Below are positions 34,157 through 44,236 of a DNA stretch of 64,000 nucleotides, one piece after another. This DNA comes from Termitomyces sp. T153 (Eukaryota; Basidiomycota; Agaricomycetes; Agaricales; Lyophyllaceae), in NCBI GenBank assembly GCA_018296165.2, contig JACKQL020000015.1:310001-374000 (forward strand). Direction: 5' to 3'. Made by a program: the position numbers and the translations under genes. Every line of letters starts with the position of its first letter. Within the stretch, counting starts at the first letter, position 1. Under the pieces are notes generated by a model. That model had not been told where the DNA came from, searched no databases, and worked only from the letters and a program-made list of their open reading frames with translations.

Positions 34157-34884
34157 TTACACCTGCTCTAAGAACACCCCTTGTTCTAGACCCGTCACTG
34201 CCCCCACCTCTGCCTGCTCAATCACCTCATTTATGCAGGCCCGCGCAACCCACACTGCCTCCCTATGCTGTCCCTGCCAGAAATGCATACTCCTGGTCTT
34301 TGCCCTCTTCAATCCATGAAACTTTGGATAGCTTGGCAGACCCAAGTCCATGCTAGCATCACACACATCGCCTTGTGCACAAAGGCCTGACATGCCTGTG
34401 GCTGCACTGACATAGATGGCACTGGCAGCCGCAGCTCAAATTGTTCCTGCCCCACTGCTGTCTGCTTCATACCCAAGCACAATGTCTGATAGAAGGCTGA
34501 AGTAAAGTTGATTGTCGAGCAACTCCAATCAATAGACGGACTGTGCCAATGCAGCCAATTTACACCCAAGATGAGGTTGTCATCACCAATATCCACCACA
34601 TCAAATACCACTGCCTCCCTATGCTCCCTCACCAACACACACAAATGCACCTCCTTTGTGATCAACCCCGACTTCACTTCCGAATTATCAATCATCCACA
34701 AACACATTGGATGCTTCTTCAGCACAGTAGGGAGCCGTTGTTTGTCAACAAACCACTGATTGATAAAACAGCAGCTGGCACCAGAATTCACCATAGCCCG
34801 TGTGTCAACAATTTGAACCGTGCCCTGCCCCTGCATGTGCAACGTTATGGGCAGTTCTAATGCTGCATGATCAGACCTTGGCAT
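34157..34884 (-). pseudogene. element F aspartic protease
   Basis: An open frame of 191 codons starts at 34884. AMVNSGASCCFI is the active site with Asn in place of Asp (plus strand 34786-34788). NLILGVNWLHWHSPSIDWS is the conserved second half. A G to A change at the Asp codon explains the loss. Confidence 0.85.
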
Positions 34885-35017
34885 TCATGCATGTATCACC
34901 ACCACTCACACCACCCTGCACCTCCCCTTAGCTATGCTCACTTCTCCCAGGTCACATAAATCAGTGTCATTACATGCATTGAATACATGACACCGCTTGG
35001 TTGCCCCTACCACGAAC

Positions 35018-36069
35018 TCATGGGGCAACCCTACACAAAAAAAAACCTGGCTTGGGTTCTGTAACCTTTGTAGCAACCTCCACTACTTCCCAAACCACTG
35101 CTTGGATGGACTCTTCCCAGCACGGACACTGTGCCATGAAGTGGCCCAACTTGCCACACTTGAAACACTTCCTCATCGTAGGCAACTCCTTTGCCCAATC
35201 AACGTCCATCACATTAGGGTCTGCAGATGGGGGGGGGAGGGGCTGCACAGGCTGGAACTGTAGCACATGACACAGGCAGCGCCAACAATGAATTTGCATG
35301 TGGACCACCCCTCTTCTTTGTGGCAAGATCCACCAGCTTGCTTTCCCACTGTAACAAGATGTTGCATGCCTCTTCCACTGTCTGAAAATCCATGTTCACC
35401 AGGGCTTCCATCACTGCAGCATTCAAGCCCTTCCAGAATCAATCCTTGATGTAGTCACTCTCAGAGTCTGCACATCCCAGCCTCCCCTTCAGCTCGAAGA
35501 AGGCCATGCAGTAGTCAGTTATTGACTTTGAGCCCTGCTGCAATTGTCCAATATGGTTCAATGCATCCTGAGCCTAGTCATGAGTGCAGAATGCTGCCCT
35601 AAAATCTGTGAGCCATGCTGCCCATTCAAAATGCCTAGGATTTGCACCAGGGTCCTCTGAGCCCATTGTGATCACAGACAACCACTGGCGTGCCAACCCA
35701 GTCAAGTACAATTGTGCCCAGACAATCTTCTGTCGATTGCTCCTGAAGACTTTGAATTCTGCTGCAGCTTCAACCTGCTTGGCAAACTGATCCGCCAGCT
35801 GCTTTGATTTCCCATTGTACACCTCTGGTAGATTGATCTTTGGAATATGCAGGGGCATGTTGCAGACAACCGTGTTCCTGCCCCTGTACCACCTGCTCAA
35901 GCTGTTGAACTGTCTGTTCAAGGTGCGCCATGTGCACAAGCACTGTCGAGAGTCCTTCCTCCTGAGCCTGCATATGCATGGTCAACTGGGTCTGCATTGC
36001 CTGAAAGACCATGCCCGCAGTCCTATTGCTCATGGGGTCAGTCGCTACCGCTTCCTCTTGTTTCGACAT
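35018..36069 (-). pseudogene. element F gag
   Basis: Starts MSKQEEAVATDPMSNR with a Gln-rich coiled-coil-like N-terminus. It continues after a frameshift with the capsid block (LADQFAKQVEAAAEFKVF, WAQLYLTGLARQWLSVI, FRAAF) and a stop, then EALVNMDFQTVEEACNIL. The CCHC knuckle CFKCGKLGHFMAQC (about 35125-35165) ends it. Confidence 0.85.
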
Positions 36070-36111
36070 CTTGCAGGCTGCAATGAAAAATTTTTGATGA
36101 AGTTTTCAAAA

Positions 36112-36124
36112 CTATCTTTGTCCA
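36112..36124 (-). promoter_or_regulatory. putative self-priming primer-binding site, element F
   Basis: On the minus strand TGGACAAAGATAG begins 2 nt inside the 5' LTR. The LTR itself holds the 13-nt complement (plus strand TGGACAAAGATAG at 36235-36247). Spacing and length match the family-A arrangement. Confidence 0.55.
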
Positions 36125-36126
36125 AG

Positions 36127-36305
36127 TGTAAGGCTTTGACTCAGTTCACAACATGACACGTCTTTAGCACTAAGAACAAAATGTATTTCAATAAGTACAT
36201 AATACACAGCAAATGAGCATACCTAAGAATGAAATGGACAAAGATAGGGATTGTAAGTACTAACTATGAGCTAGTGTAGGGCTTGGTCACATGTATATCA
36301 TAACA
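36127..36305 (-). repeat. element F 5' LTR
   Basis: TGTAAGGCTTTGAC...ATATCATAACA, 179 bp, followed by GGAAC. Confidence 0.9.
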
Positions 36306-36310
36306 GGAAC

Positions 36311-38114
36311 CCGCGTTGTGTTGGTTTGACTGGTGGCAAGCCTGCCCTCCATGACTGGCATGTGTATCAATGTCTCATACGTCAACATTCTTGGCTAGCT
36401 CTTGATATTTGGCTTCTCTAACCATTTCCTTCCAGGTAGTATATTCTGGGTTCAAGTGTTCATGGAATAGAGCCTTACAAATGGAAGGTCTGAATCCATT
36501 GAACAATTTGACGACATGAGCTCTCTTACTGTCTGCACTGACAATAGTAAAGAGTTCATCCAAATCAGCTATGTATTCACAAACTGATTTGTTTCTTTGC
36601 GTAAAACTGTTCATTTTTTCACATTGCTGATTTTGAAAATCAATAGGGAAGCAGTAATTGAAGAGCTCAGTGAAAAACTTCTTCAGTGACCATCTCTCAG
36701 GGTCCAATGACACTCTCCAAGTGTAAAAGGTATAGGCTTTTCCAGTTAAAAACTCAGATAGGACCATTACCTGACATTTTTGTTCTACGTAGCCATACTT
36801 AATGTATGCTGTTCCATGCATCAGGAACTTGTGAAATGCAAGTATATCTATGCGACCATCATACTTTTCTGGTGGAGTTGGTTCTATAGTAGTTCTCCTG
36901 GCCCATCAATGGTGCCTCAACTTCTTATGATGTTGGGAGCTGTGACGTCATCTGCAGCCACAAAATGATGATCCAGAGCTTTCCTCACTGGTTGAGCTGG
37001 AGTCACTGCTTCCACTTGACTTGCTGCTATATCCAGGACTTGAACTGTCTGATTCGCAGTCACTCTCATCGTTGGAGCTGCTTGACTCATTGGAGGAGTT
37101 GTGGCTTGCTCGTTTACTTAGGCACTTGAATGCTCATCCTAGAGCACTTTCAGATGTGATCTGGGTTATAGGTTTTGTTGCTGCACGGTCAGATTTCCTT
37201 GTTCCTTTCTGGACCAATGCCTTGTATTACTGTTTCCTTTTAGAACCTTCCGCAACCTTTTGGATTAAGGTGGCCAACTCATTGGACAAGGGTTCTGAAC
37301 CAGCCCATTCCTTTTGCTTTTTGTGAGCCATTTTTTTCTTTTTCTTAACTCAGTCCATCTCACGCTTCAACTTCTTTTTGTCTCGAAGATAGCTTAGAAC
37401 TTCATTACAGCTTACATCAGATGATTCTTCCTTGTCAACTAATTCCTCATGGTTGCATTGTGTTCTGTCACTGGTGACATCTCCAATGTCAGCAGTTAGG
37501 GCATTTGGCTCCGCATTTTGAGTATGTAGTTGGTTCTTGATGTCACATCTGGTGTTGCACTTGTTCATGATTTCATTTTGGATTTGAGGATTGCACTCAG
37601 CCTCATCAAGTTCAATGGCACCCCAGTTCCTGAGGTCAGTGCCCTTGCCTTTGGCTTTCAAAGGTTTCACAGGCTGGTTGTTATCTAGGCGACTGGTGTT
37701 TTGTAGATTGGAATATATTCTATTCATTCTGCAGTCAACATGTTCTCACTCTTCTATCATCATGTTCTCACACACTTCTGATATGAATGAATTGTCAGGC
37801 GCCTCTTTCTCATTAACATGTTGTATACAGTTAATTGTTATTTTATCAACAGGTTGATTAACTACATGGTCATGGTCAATTGTCTGCCTAATGTGACCAT
37901 CTGATGGAGTGCTAGTTAGACTAGACTCCACAATACTGTCATTCTCAGTAGATTCAACATTTCTACTGGCCCTAGGCTCAGTGGCATCTACGTCCATTTC
38001 AGTGGGCATTGCAGTGCTACTAACACTTGCAGAATTTTGGGAATCCAACTCCAGCCCTATGAGGTCGGTCAGTGGCTTGAAACTGGTTTCTTCCAATGAT
38101 CCAGGCAGTTGCAA
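36311..38114 (-). pseudogene. element E gag, capsid part
   Basis: Frames from 38114 down: an acidic Ser/Thr-rich N-terminus (38114-37746), a second open part (37350-37727), then a clear retrotransposon Gag capsid block (36375-36821: LSEFLTGKAYTFYTWRV, WSLKKFFTELFNYCFPIDFQ, EYIADLDELFTIV, KVKLFNGFRPSI-like). A stop after KNVDV precedes the F insertion. The central stretch 36822-37349 is closed. Confidence 0.75.
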
Positions 38115-38338
38115 AGGTCCGGTGTTACAAATAGCTGTAGAACTAAGTCAATGGACCAACCTGGTTGGCTGCTGGCTGCAAAGGGAATATCTGTACAACA
38201 TAGAGTTAGCAAATAGAATTTTAAAGATTGACTCACAATGCTGGATGGTCTCAGTTGATCAGACTGAGGTGAGCTGAGACACTAGAGTCATTGTTTTGGG
38301 TTCAGATTTTTCACTAGGACTTTGAGAAGTTCAAAATA

Positions 38339-38575
38339 TGTGGCAACAGCAATATAGTCATGGTGTTGTCAGAAGGGAATAATGGAGTCTTCATGCTAGA
38401 GAACTGGGATAAGTCCTATTATTGCAAAGAACTAACTCTAAAGAACTATCATAGGCCTTTATATATGTCAGTAATGTGAGTAGCTGGTGATGGATAAGTA
38501 TGGGGGTAAAGTAAGCGTAGACAATCACAAGGAAGTTGGTTATGAAAGTCATAGTAAGCAGTCACTGTCACTACA
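38339..38575 (-). repeat. element E 5' LTR
   Basis: TGTGGCAACAG...CTACA, 237 bp, followed by TSD CAACT. Confidence 0.9.
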
Positions 38576-38824
38576 CAACTGTACAGCACAACAGAAAAAC
38601 TTAAACTCTGAAACTGGCAATTAAATCTGGTGTCTGATTTGAAAATGGAAATTTGTCGTAATTGGCCTTGATCTCTGGACTCATGGCACATGACTATGTA
38701 CTAAGATAACCAAAAGATAGTCCTTGGTTAGAAGTACTGGTCACCAGGAGATGAGAGGACAAGAATAAGAAACAGACCCAGAATAAAGGAGACAATCAGT
38801 GGGTCTGATATGAGCAGTCTGACA

Positions 38825-40410
38825 CCTCCCTTAACTCCCAAATGTCCCCTCCCTCAGGGAGTCCCCATGGACATTGATGCCTCCCAGCAGCAATTCTCCA
38901 CTCCCCTACTTTGCTGACACTATGGGAAGGCTGGCCACTTTGCCTGTTACTGTCCCCCAGGGTTAGAAGTGTGCTATCTCTCATCTGAGCAAGAGGAACT
39001 ACTGGTCCAACTCCTGGTGGCTCAGAATGCAGCAGGAGCCCCCCTCCTCAGATACCTCTGCAGTTGCTCCCTCAGCTGAGCTTGCAGAAGAGTTGGAGGC
39101 TGTGCCCACTGAGTCACAGGAAGACTTTTAGGAAGGCAACAAGTGACTTGTATGCCCCTGTTGCCTAGTACCAATTGTTTTTCCCCCTTTTCAGTAGAAT
39201 TAAACATATCTGTTACAATGCTTGATGCTACAACCAAAACAATAAGTTCTCCCTCAGATGTACACAACCCCCTCCAGTGAAAGTCTCTATTAGGAACATG
39301 CCTCCTTGCCTACACCCTTGGACTCCTGCTTGGGGACACTGTCTCCACTATTATGTTGTTGCTTCCACCACTTCTGCCAACTCCTTGAAGCTACAAGTGG
39401 AAATCAAGACAGCAGACACCCAGCAAATCTGGAGTGTTGTTGCTCTGCTGGATGGTGGAGCAACTGGCCTCTTTCAGGATATTGGATATGTGCAATGACA
39501 CTGCCTCACCACTCACCCCCTCTCTCATCCAATCCCCATTTACAATGTGGATGGCACACTCAATGAAGTCAGATCCATTTGTCCTGTGCTTGATCTGCAC
39601 ACTCAATGAAGCAAACTCCATTTGTTCTGTGGTTAATCTGATCCTTCACTAACAGAATCACTCAGGATGTGCTGCTTTTGTTATAACCAGCTTGAGGAAG
39701 CAAGATATGATCTTTGTGTTCACCTGGCTATGTGAACACAACTCTGAAATTGACTGGACAAAGAGCAAGGTAAAGATGATTTGCTGTCCCCATTGTTGCA
39801 TGACCTGTGTAGAAGAGGCCCCTAAGGAGCATAGAGCAAAGGTCTGTGAGTATGCTACCATATATGCTTGTCATGCAGGACATCTTTCTTATGCTGACCT
39901 TAACCTTCTGGATCCCTCTTTGGCATTCCCTCATAGGGAGGCCCTCTATGAGGATGTCCAAGGTGTTGAGTGTGAACCTCAGAAGGAAGATGGACACAAA
40001 AGGCTAGAGTAATTTGCTGGCATCCCAGACCTAGAGTCTTCAGACAAGACCATTGAGGTAGGTGATAAGATCTATGCTACAATATTCTACCCCCCTCCTA
40101 CAGTGGCAGAGATCTAGCCAGTCAGACAACTTCTCAATGACTGACCAAGGCATTTGCAGCAAACCCTCAGCCCAAGCCCTTTTATAGCATAGCTCCTCAT
40201 CACCTCATGAGTTTGAGGATGTATTCTCTAAGGCATTGTTTGACTCACTCCTAGAGTGCAAGTAATGGGATAATGCAATTAAGCTGCTGTCTGGTGCAGA
40301 ACCTACCAGCTGCAAAGTCTATCTGCTTGCACCTCATTAACAAAATGAACTGGATGTGTTTCTGCAGAGAAGCTTAGCTCTGGCTGGATACAACCTCTCA
40401 AGTCCCCAAT
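38825..40410 (+). pseudogene. gypsy A3 gag end, protease and RT start
   Basis: The continuation of the 23-kb gag: a knuckle relic (HYGKAGHFACYC, about 38915-38955), EQEELLVQLLVAQNA, then the protease VVALLDGGATGLF (about 39430-39470) where Asp-Ser-Gly has become Asp-Gly-Gly, and MIFVFTWLCEHNSEIDW. The RT linker is cut at 40410 by a family-B LTR and nothing of A3 is seen beyond it, so RT, integrase and the 3' LTR are lost. Confidence 0.75.
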
Positions 40411-41489
40411 TGTCAGGTTCTGCTGACCATGGGGGCTCAGCTTAACTGGGCAAGTCCTTATTAGGTGGACACAGCATCCTGCACTGATAACTGAGTGCTT
40501 TGGAGAGGTCTGGACTTCAGATTCTTGCAAGGGTAAGCCAAAGGGAGTGGTCCAAGCAAGTCCAAGGTGGTCTAGGGAGGTCTAAGACAAGGCACAAGGA
40601 AAGGTCAGGCTTGGGGAAGTTTCAGGTATAAGTCCAGGGCAGGTATTGGTGATGTGGGGCAAATGGAGGCTACATGAGTGATGGAAGCAGGGCCAGAGTT
40701 TGATAGGTGATCAATGGATGTTGATGGGTTTTGGAGCTGAGCAAATAGCAAGGTCTGGAGTTGGTTAAGAATGTTTTGGGGGGTCATGATTGTGAGCATG
40801 GAGTTTGTAGCAGTGTTAGAGTTGAAGGGGACTTGAACACAATAGAGAAAATATAGACAGGCAAGACAAGACAGAGTCAAGGCAAGATTGGGACAAGAAT
40901 GGAGATAGATTCAAGTGGAGATACAAATGATAATAAGGCAATAGCAGAGATAAAGACAAGATAAGACCAGGAGATTGAGAGGAGGGAAGATGTAACAAGA
41001 GACAGACAATTCAGAATATGGTAACATAGGTAATATTAAGACTAGAGTATGGGATGTTACTCTACAACTTATATACTAACTACTGGGACAGCTCCGGGGG
41101 TAGTGGGTCTGGCAGCAGGGCTTGTTGGGGTCACACAGAGCTGATGAGTATCAGTTGTGATCAGGGGGCAGGCTGTGGTGATATACTAATGGGATCATGA
41201 TGGGATCAGCTAGGGATGCAGGCCATCCCAGGGTTGTTGTGATGCTCCAGAGCTGGTTGGGTGAGTCAGGGTGACCAACTAGTGATGTATGCTGGCATCA
41301 GGCACAGTGGAGGAGGGTTCCAGGGGCTCAGGAGAGGAAGGGGAAGTGTCAAGGTCTGTGGGGAAACACATTGGAGTTAGCCAGGGGGCTATTGGAGTTT
41401 TCTGGAGAAGTGACAGAGTTAGTCAGAGTAAGCATCATGTGTGAACAAAGGTTGGGGGAGTTAAAGGGGAAACTCCAGGTGTCATGACT
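40411..41489 (-). repeat. family-B LTR, right end irregular
   Basis: Begins TGTCAGGTTCTGCTGACC and follows the family consensus through TATATACTAACTACTGG (about 41070). The end reads GGTGTCATGACTCAC instead of GGGTCATGACA, and no target duplication of the left flank CCAAT is found. About 80 bp beyond 41480 look like a second, inverted family-B end. Confidence 0.7.
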
Positions 41490-41850
41490 CACTCCCACAC
41501 CTCTGGACCTCTCCCCAGGACACCCCACCTCCACAGAGCCTTCTCCAATGCTCCTCCCACAGGGTAGGGCACTACAAGTGCATGTATCAGACATTGTAGC
41601 AGAACATGTTTTGTATTGTATGCTACATGTCCAGCAGAGTCCTCTGCATTGTAGCAGAAGTTGACAATGTTATGTCTGCAATGTTACAATGTGTTGTCAT
41701 AAACACTCTGAGTGGACATCTTTGACTGCCCTCTTGGTTTGTAGGAGTAGTACATTGTATTGTTGTCAATGGTATCAGTGGACAGCTGCTGTCTGCTTTC
41801 CATTGTTATATTACATCCATTGCAAAAAGTGGTCCTATTAGCTGGTGTGT

Positions 41851-42252
41851 TGATGTGCTCCTATGCTGCCCAGTGCTGTGCAGGAAACCTGAAAAGAGAA
41901 CCTAACACTAGTCACTAGATAGGGTAGCTGGCAGTAGGAGGTTAATAGTTGAGGGTGAGTCAGTAACCATCCCAGAGAACAAGAGCAAACAGGAGTGTGA
42001 AGTGTGAATTTGGAAGGATCACTAGCACTAACCTAAGTCGCTAGACAGCAATGGAGGGTTGTTAGTGTGATAAAATAGGTGAAGACAAATATGTTGCTAA
42101 GGCAAAGCAAACTTTAATGATAGAAGAGGAGTGGAGTAGAGAAAGGAATGCAGGATTGGTAACAGGGAAACTGAATGGGGAACAAATGCAAACTATTCAC
42201 TAGCCATAGCTGCTAGTGTTGCTGAGTCAAAATAATGCTAAGTGCACCTGTA
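41851..42252. repeat. unclassified repeat G, copy 1
   Basis: TGATGTGCTCCTATGC... matches 57026-57278 over its first 150 bp and again near its end (GCTAGTGTTGCTGAGTCA, GCACCTG), with an internal length difference. No coding frame. It could be an LTR or a non-autonomous element; its right boundary is not fixed. Confidence 0.6.
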
Positions 42253-43309
42253 GTTGGTACCATGCAAAGTCAAGGTTGGAGTTGGCAAGACTTGCTGCTA
42301 AGTCATTGCCAGTGAAGGGTGAGATATAGAGTAAACAAGAGAGACAAAATGAAAATCTCAAGCTAGTAAGCTTAGAGATCTAGGGATTCAATAGAAGCAG
42401 TAGTCAATGAGGATGAGGTTCTCTGTTCTTTGGATGTCTATGTACAAGCAGTATTTATACTGTTCAAAGGTATAGTATGGGAAAGTAAACAAATAATCAC
42501 CACTATTGACAGTGGCTGCCAAGGTGTTTATGGTACATATGAGGCATCAATCTGTAACCAAGTGAAAAATATAAGTGAAGTCTGAAGTGTAGATGCTGTT
42601 CAAGTATGTTTGTAAGCTCAACAAGAAAAATGATAAATCAGAAATCATGTGACTGGCAATATGTCCATATATGGGGAGTAGAATGCTGTGTTGTTACCAA
42701 GAAGTCACTAGTGATTGTCACTAAGAAAGGTTTTGGCCTTGTTGTTCTAGACCCAAAGTCCAGACTCCACATGATGTTTCTTGTGATTGACAAGTCTCAT
42801 GTTTGTTAAAGTTCCATGCAAAGGCTATGTTGTTCCAGACCTTGGGGTTAGGCCTCACATGCTAAGTGTTGTGACTTGTGCCATGTCAAAATAGTTAGCT
42901 GCCACTCAGTCCAAAATTTCCAAAATTGATGCTCAGCAACAAATGGGTCTTATCAGTATGTCATCATATAACTCTTTCCATCATCTCTGTTTTCCATTGC
43001 TATATGACATCTGTTGCCAAAAGCAGTTCTGTTAGCCAGCTTTTTAGGCTGCTCTGTTGTTGATTTTTTTGTCTGTTGCCAGATCCCATCACAAAAGCAT
43101 ATCCATTACAGATGCATTTCCATTCAAAAGCTCTTGGTTTGTCTGTATAGATATCTGTCAAAGTGTTAGGCATGGGAAGCCATCACAGATGCATTTTTGT
43201 AGGGGCAAGAAGCCATCACAGAACCATTCATCCATTGCAAGCCTGGTGGAAATGACCATGCCAATGATTGGGGCACTCTGCAAATGATTCATCAAAATAT
43301 CATTCTTAG
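42253..43309. other. non-coding, with a diverged duplication
   Basis: No supported gene. Bases 42980-43040 (TTTTCCATTGCTATATGACATCTGTTGCC...) are a diverged copy of 41808-41848 just left of repeat G, so the surrounding sequence is itself repetitive. Confidence 0.4.
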
Positions 43310-43925
43310 TACAGTATCATGGCTTAGTGGTTCAAAATGCCATCAGGTTTATACTTCTCTCTGTCAGTATGAGGGTTTGACTCCCTGATCTGACAATTGC
43401 CTACTGATTTGATCTTTCATTTTATTTATTGCACTCTTTCTCCTATGCTCTAACTGATGTTTAGGCACACTCTGAAGCAAAATACTCTCATGGTTTGGGT
43501 ATTCAGGCTGGCTACCTGCCAAATCCTTGATTGCTGCAGTGCTCTACAGATGCTCTTAATTTGCTTGATATAGCAGGCCCATGTGGCTTAATGGGTTTGA
43601 ATGTTTAGGCTGAGGGTTTGAATCCCTTGCTTGACATTCATTGTCTATAATTTGTTTTGAACTGTCCACTGTTTGCTACAACATATGCTTGTAGCTGGCT
43701 TATCTTTCCAAAGTACTATGCTTCAGTGGTTTGAATTCCTGGCTTGATGTTTTGTAGTTGACATCATTTCAATTGACAATTGTTTGTTCCAGCAAATGCC
43801 TATAATGATGTGCTATTGTGAGCCACCATGGATCAGTGGTTTGGATTGTTGGTTAAGCCACACTCCAACTGTCAAGCCTAGGGTTTGATTCCCTCCCTTG
43901 ATGTAGTGATTTGCAATGATTTTTT
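43310..43925 (+). repeat. cluster of tRNA-like SINE-type units
   Basis: Four units show pol III-like internal boxes. Unit 1: box A TGGCTTAGTGG (43320-43330), box B GGTTTGACTCC (43374-43384). Unit 2: TGGCTTAATGG (43584-43594), GGTTTGAATCC (43615-43625). Unit 3: fused, near 43718-43739. Unit 4: TGGATCAGTGG (43829-43839), GGTTTGATTCC (43882-43892). Each box B is a C to T version of GGTTCGANTCC. The units are followed by similar TTGACA/TTGCAAT tails. Spacing is like a tRNA with a long variable arm, but no full cloverleaf folds, so these are SINEs or tRNA relics rather than genes. Confidence 0.55.
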
Positions 43926-43988
43926 TCTGTTTAATTTCCACTATTCCACATAACTTTTCTGTTTGATTTCCACTATTCCACATAACAT
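43924..43988. repeat. 32-bp tandem duplication
   Basis: CTGTTTaATTTCCACTATTC... is repeated with period 32 (CTGT at 43927 and 43959), with one internal A/G difference. Confidence 0.8.
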
Positions 43989-44066
43989 TTGAAGGCTCTG
44001 AATGTTTTGAAGCTTCAATTGTTTTGTAGATTCCTGCAGGTGCAACACTTTTCCCTGGTGGTCCAG

Positions 44067-44120
44067 TGTATACCTATTTCTGCTGCCAGTAGTCTGATGT
44101 ATACCTATTTCTGCTGCTAT
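44067..44120. repeat. 31-bp tandem duplication
   Basis: GTATACCTATTTCTGCTGC repeats with period 31 (44068 and 44099). Confidence 0.8.
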
Positions 44121-44236
44121 GCCCATTTTTCCTGATGCCACAGTGTACTCTCATTTCTCCTATCAGCAGTGTGGCCACAGCATCTTTTTTTCTTTTCTCT
44201 TTATATTTACAAGGATTCCATCTCCATCAATAGGCT

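Larger units (their letters stand above)
30763..36305 (-). mobile_element. Ty3/gypsy chromovirus F nested in element E
   Basis: 5543 bp, LTRs of 179 bp at 30763-30941 and 36127-36305, near-perfect TSD GAAAC/GGAAC (30758-30762 and 36306-36310). Minus-strand order: gag, protease, RT, RNase H, integrase, chromodomain. Purine tract (minus strand GGGGGGCGGG) abuts the 3' LTR at 30942-30951. A self-priming site lies at 36112-36124. About 22 LTR differences, mostly reciprocal TG/CA. Confidence 0.9.
24030..38575 (-). mobile_element. Ty3/gypsy element E, with element F nested
   Basis: LTRs of 237 bp (24030-24266 and 38339-38575) differ at only 5 positions. Perfect TSD CAACT (24025-24029 and 38576-38580). 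Coded on the minus strand: gag, zinc knuckle, protease, RT, RNase H, integrase and a long C-terminal tail. Every domain carries stops. Element F (30763-36305) interrupts gag. No primer site could be assigned next to the 5' LTR. Confidence 0.85.
23836..38824 (-). mobile_element. A'-type LTR interrupting gypsy A3
   Basis: Parts 23836-24029 and 38576-38824 together match the uninterrupted A'-type LTR at 46596-47137. Ends are TGTAAGGGCAAC and TCTGACA, so orientation is minus. Flanks CCCCC (23831-23835) and CCTCC (38825-38829) are a 4/5 duplication. A' LTRs share their outer ends with family A LTRs and are a related subfamily. Element E sits inside. Confidence 0.75.

Noticed and set aside
41480..41570. 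A second inverted family-B LTR starting at TGTCATGACTC
   Set aside because: Only about 80 bp resemble the family, and TCATGAC is nearly palindromic, so it may be just an irregular end of the forward copy.
43310..43925. Functional tRNA genes
   Set aside because: Boxes A and B are present, but no acceptor or anticodon stem forms and box B has TTTGA for TTCGA.
43924..44120. CRISPR array
   Set aside because: Only two copies per unit with no spacers, in a eukaryotic genome; simple tandem duplications.
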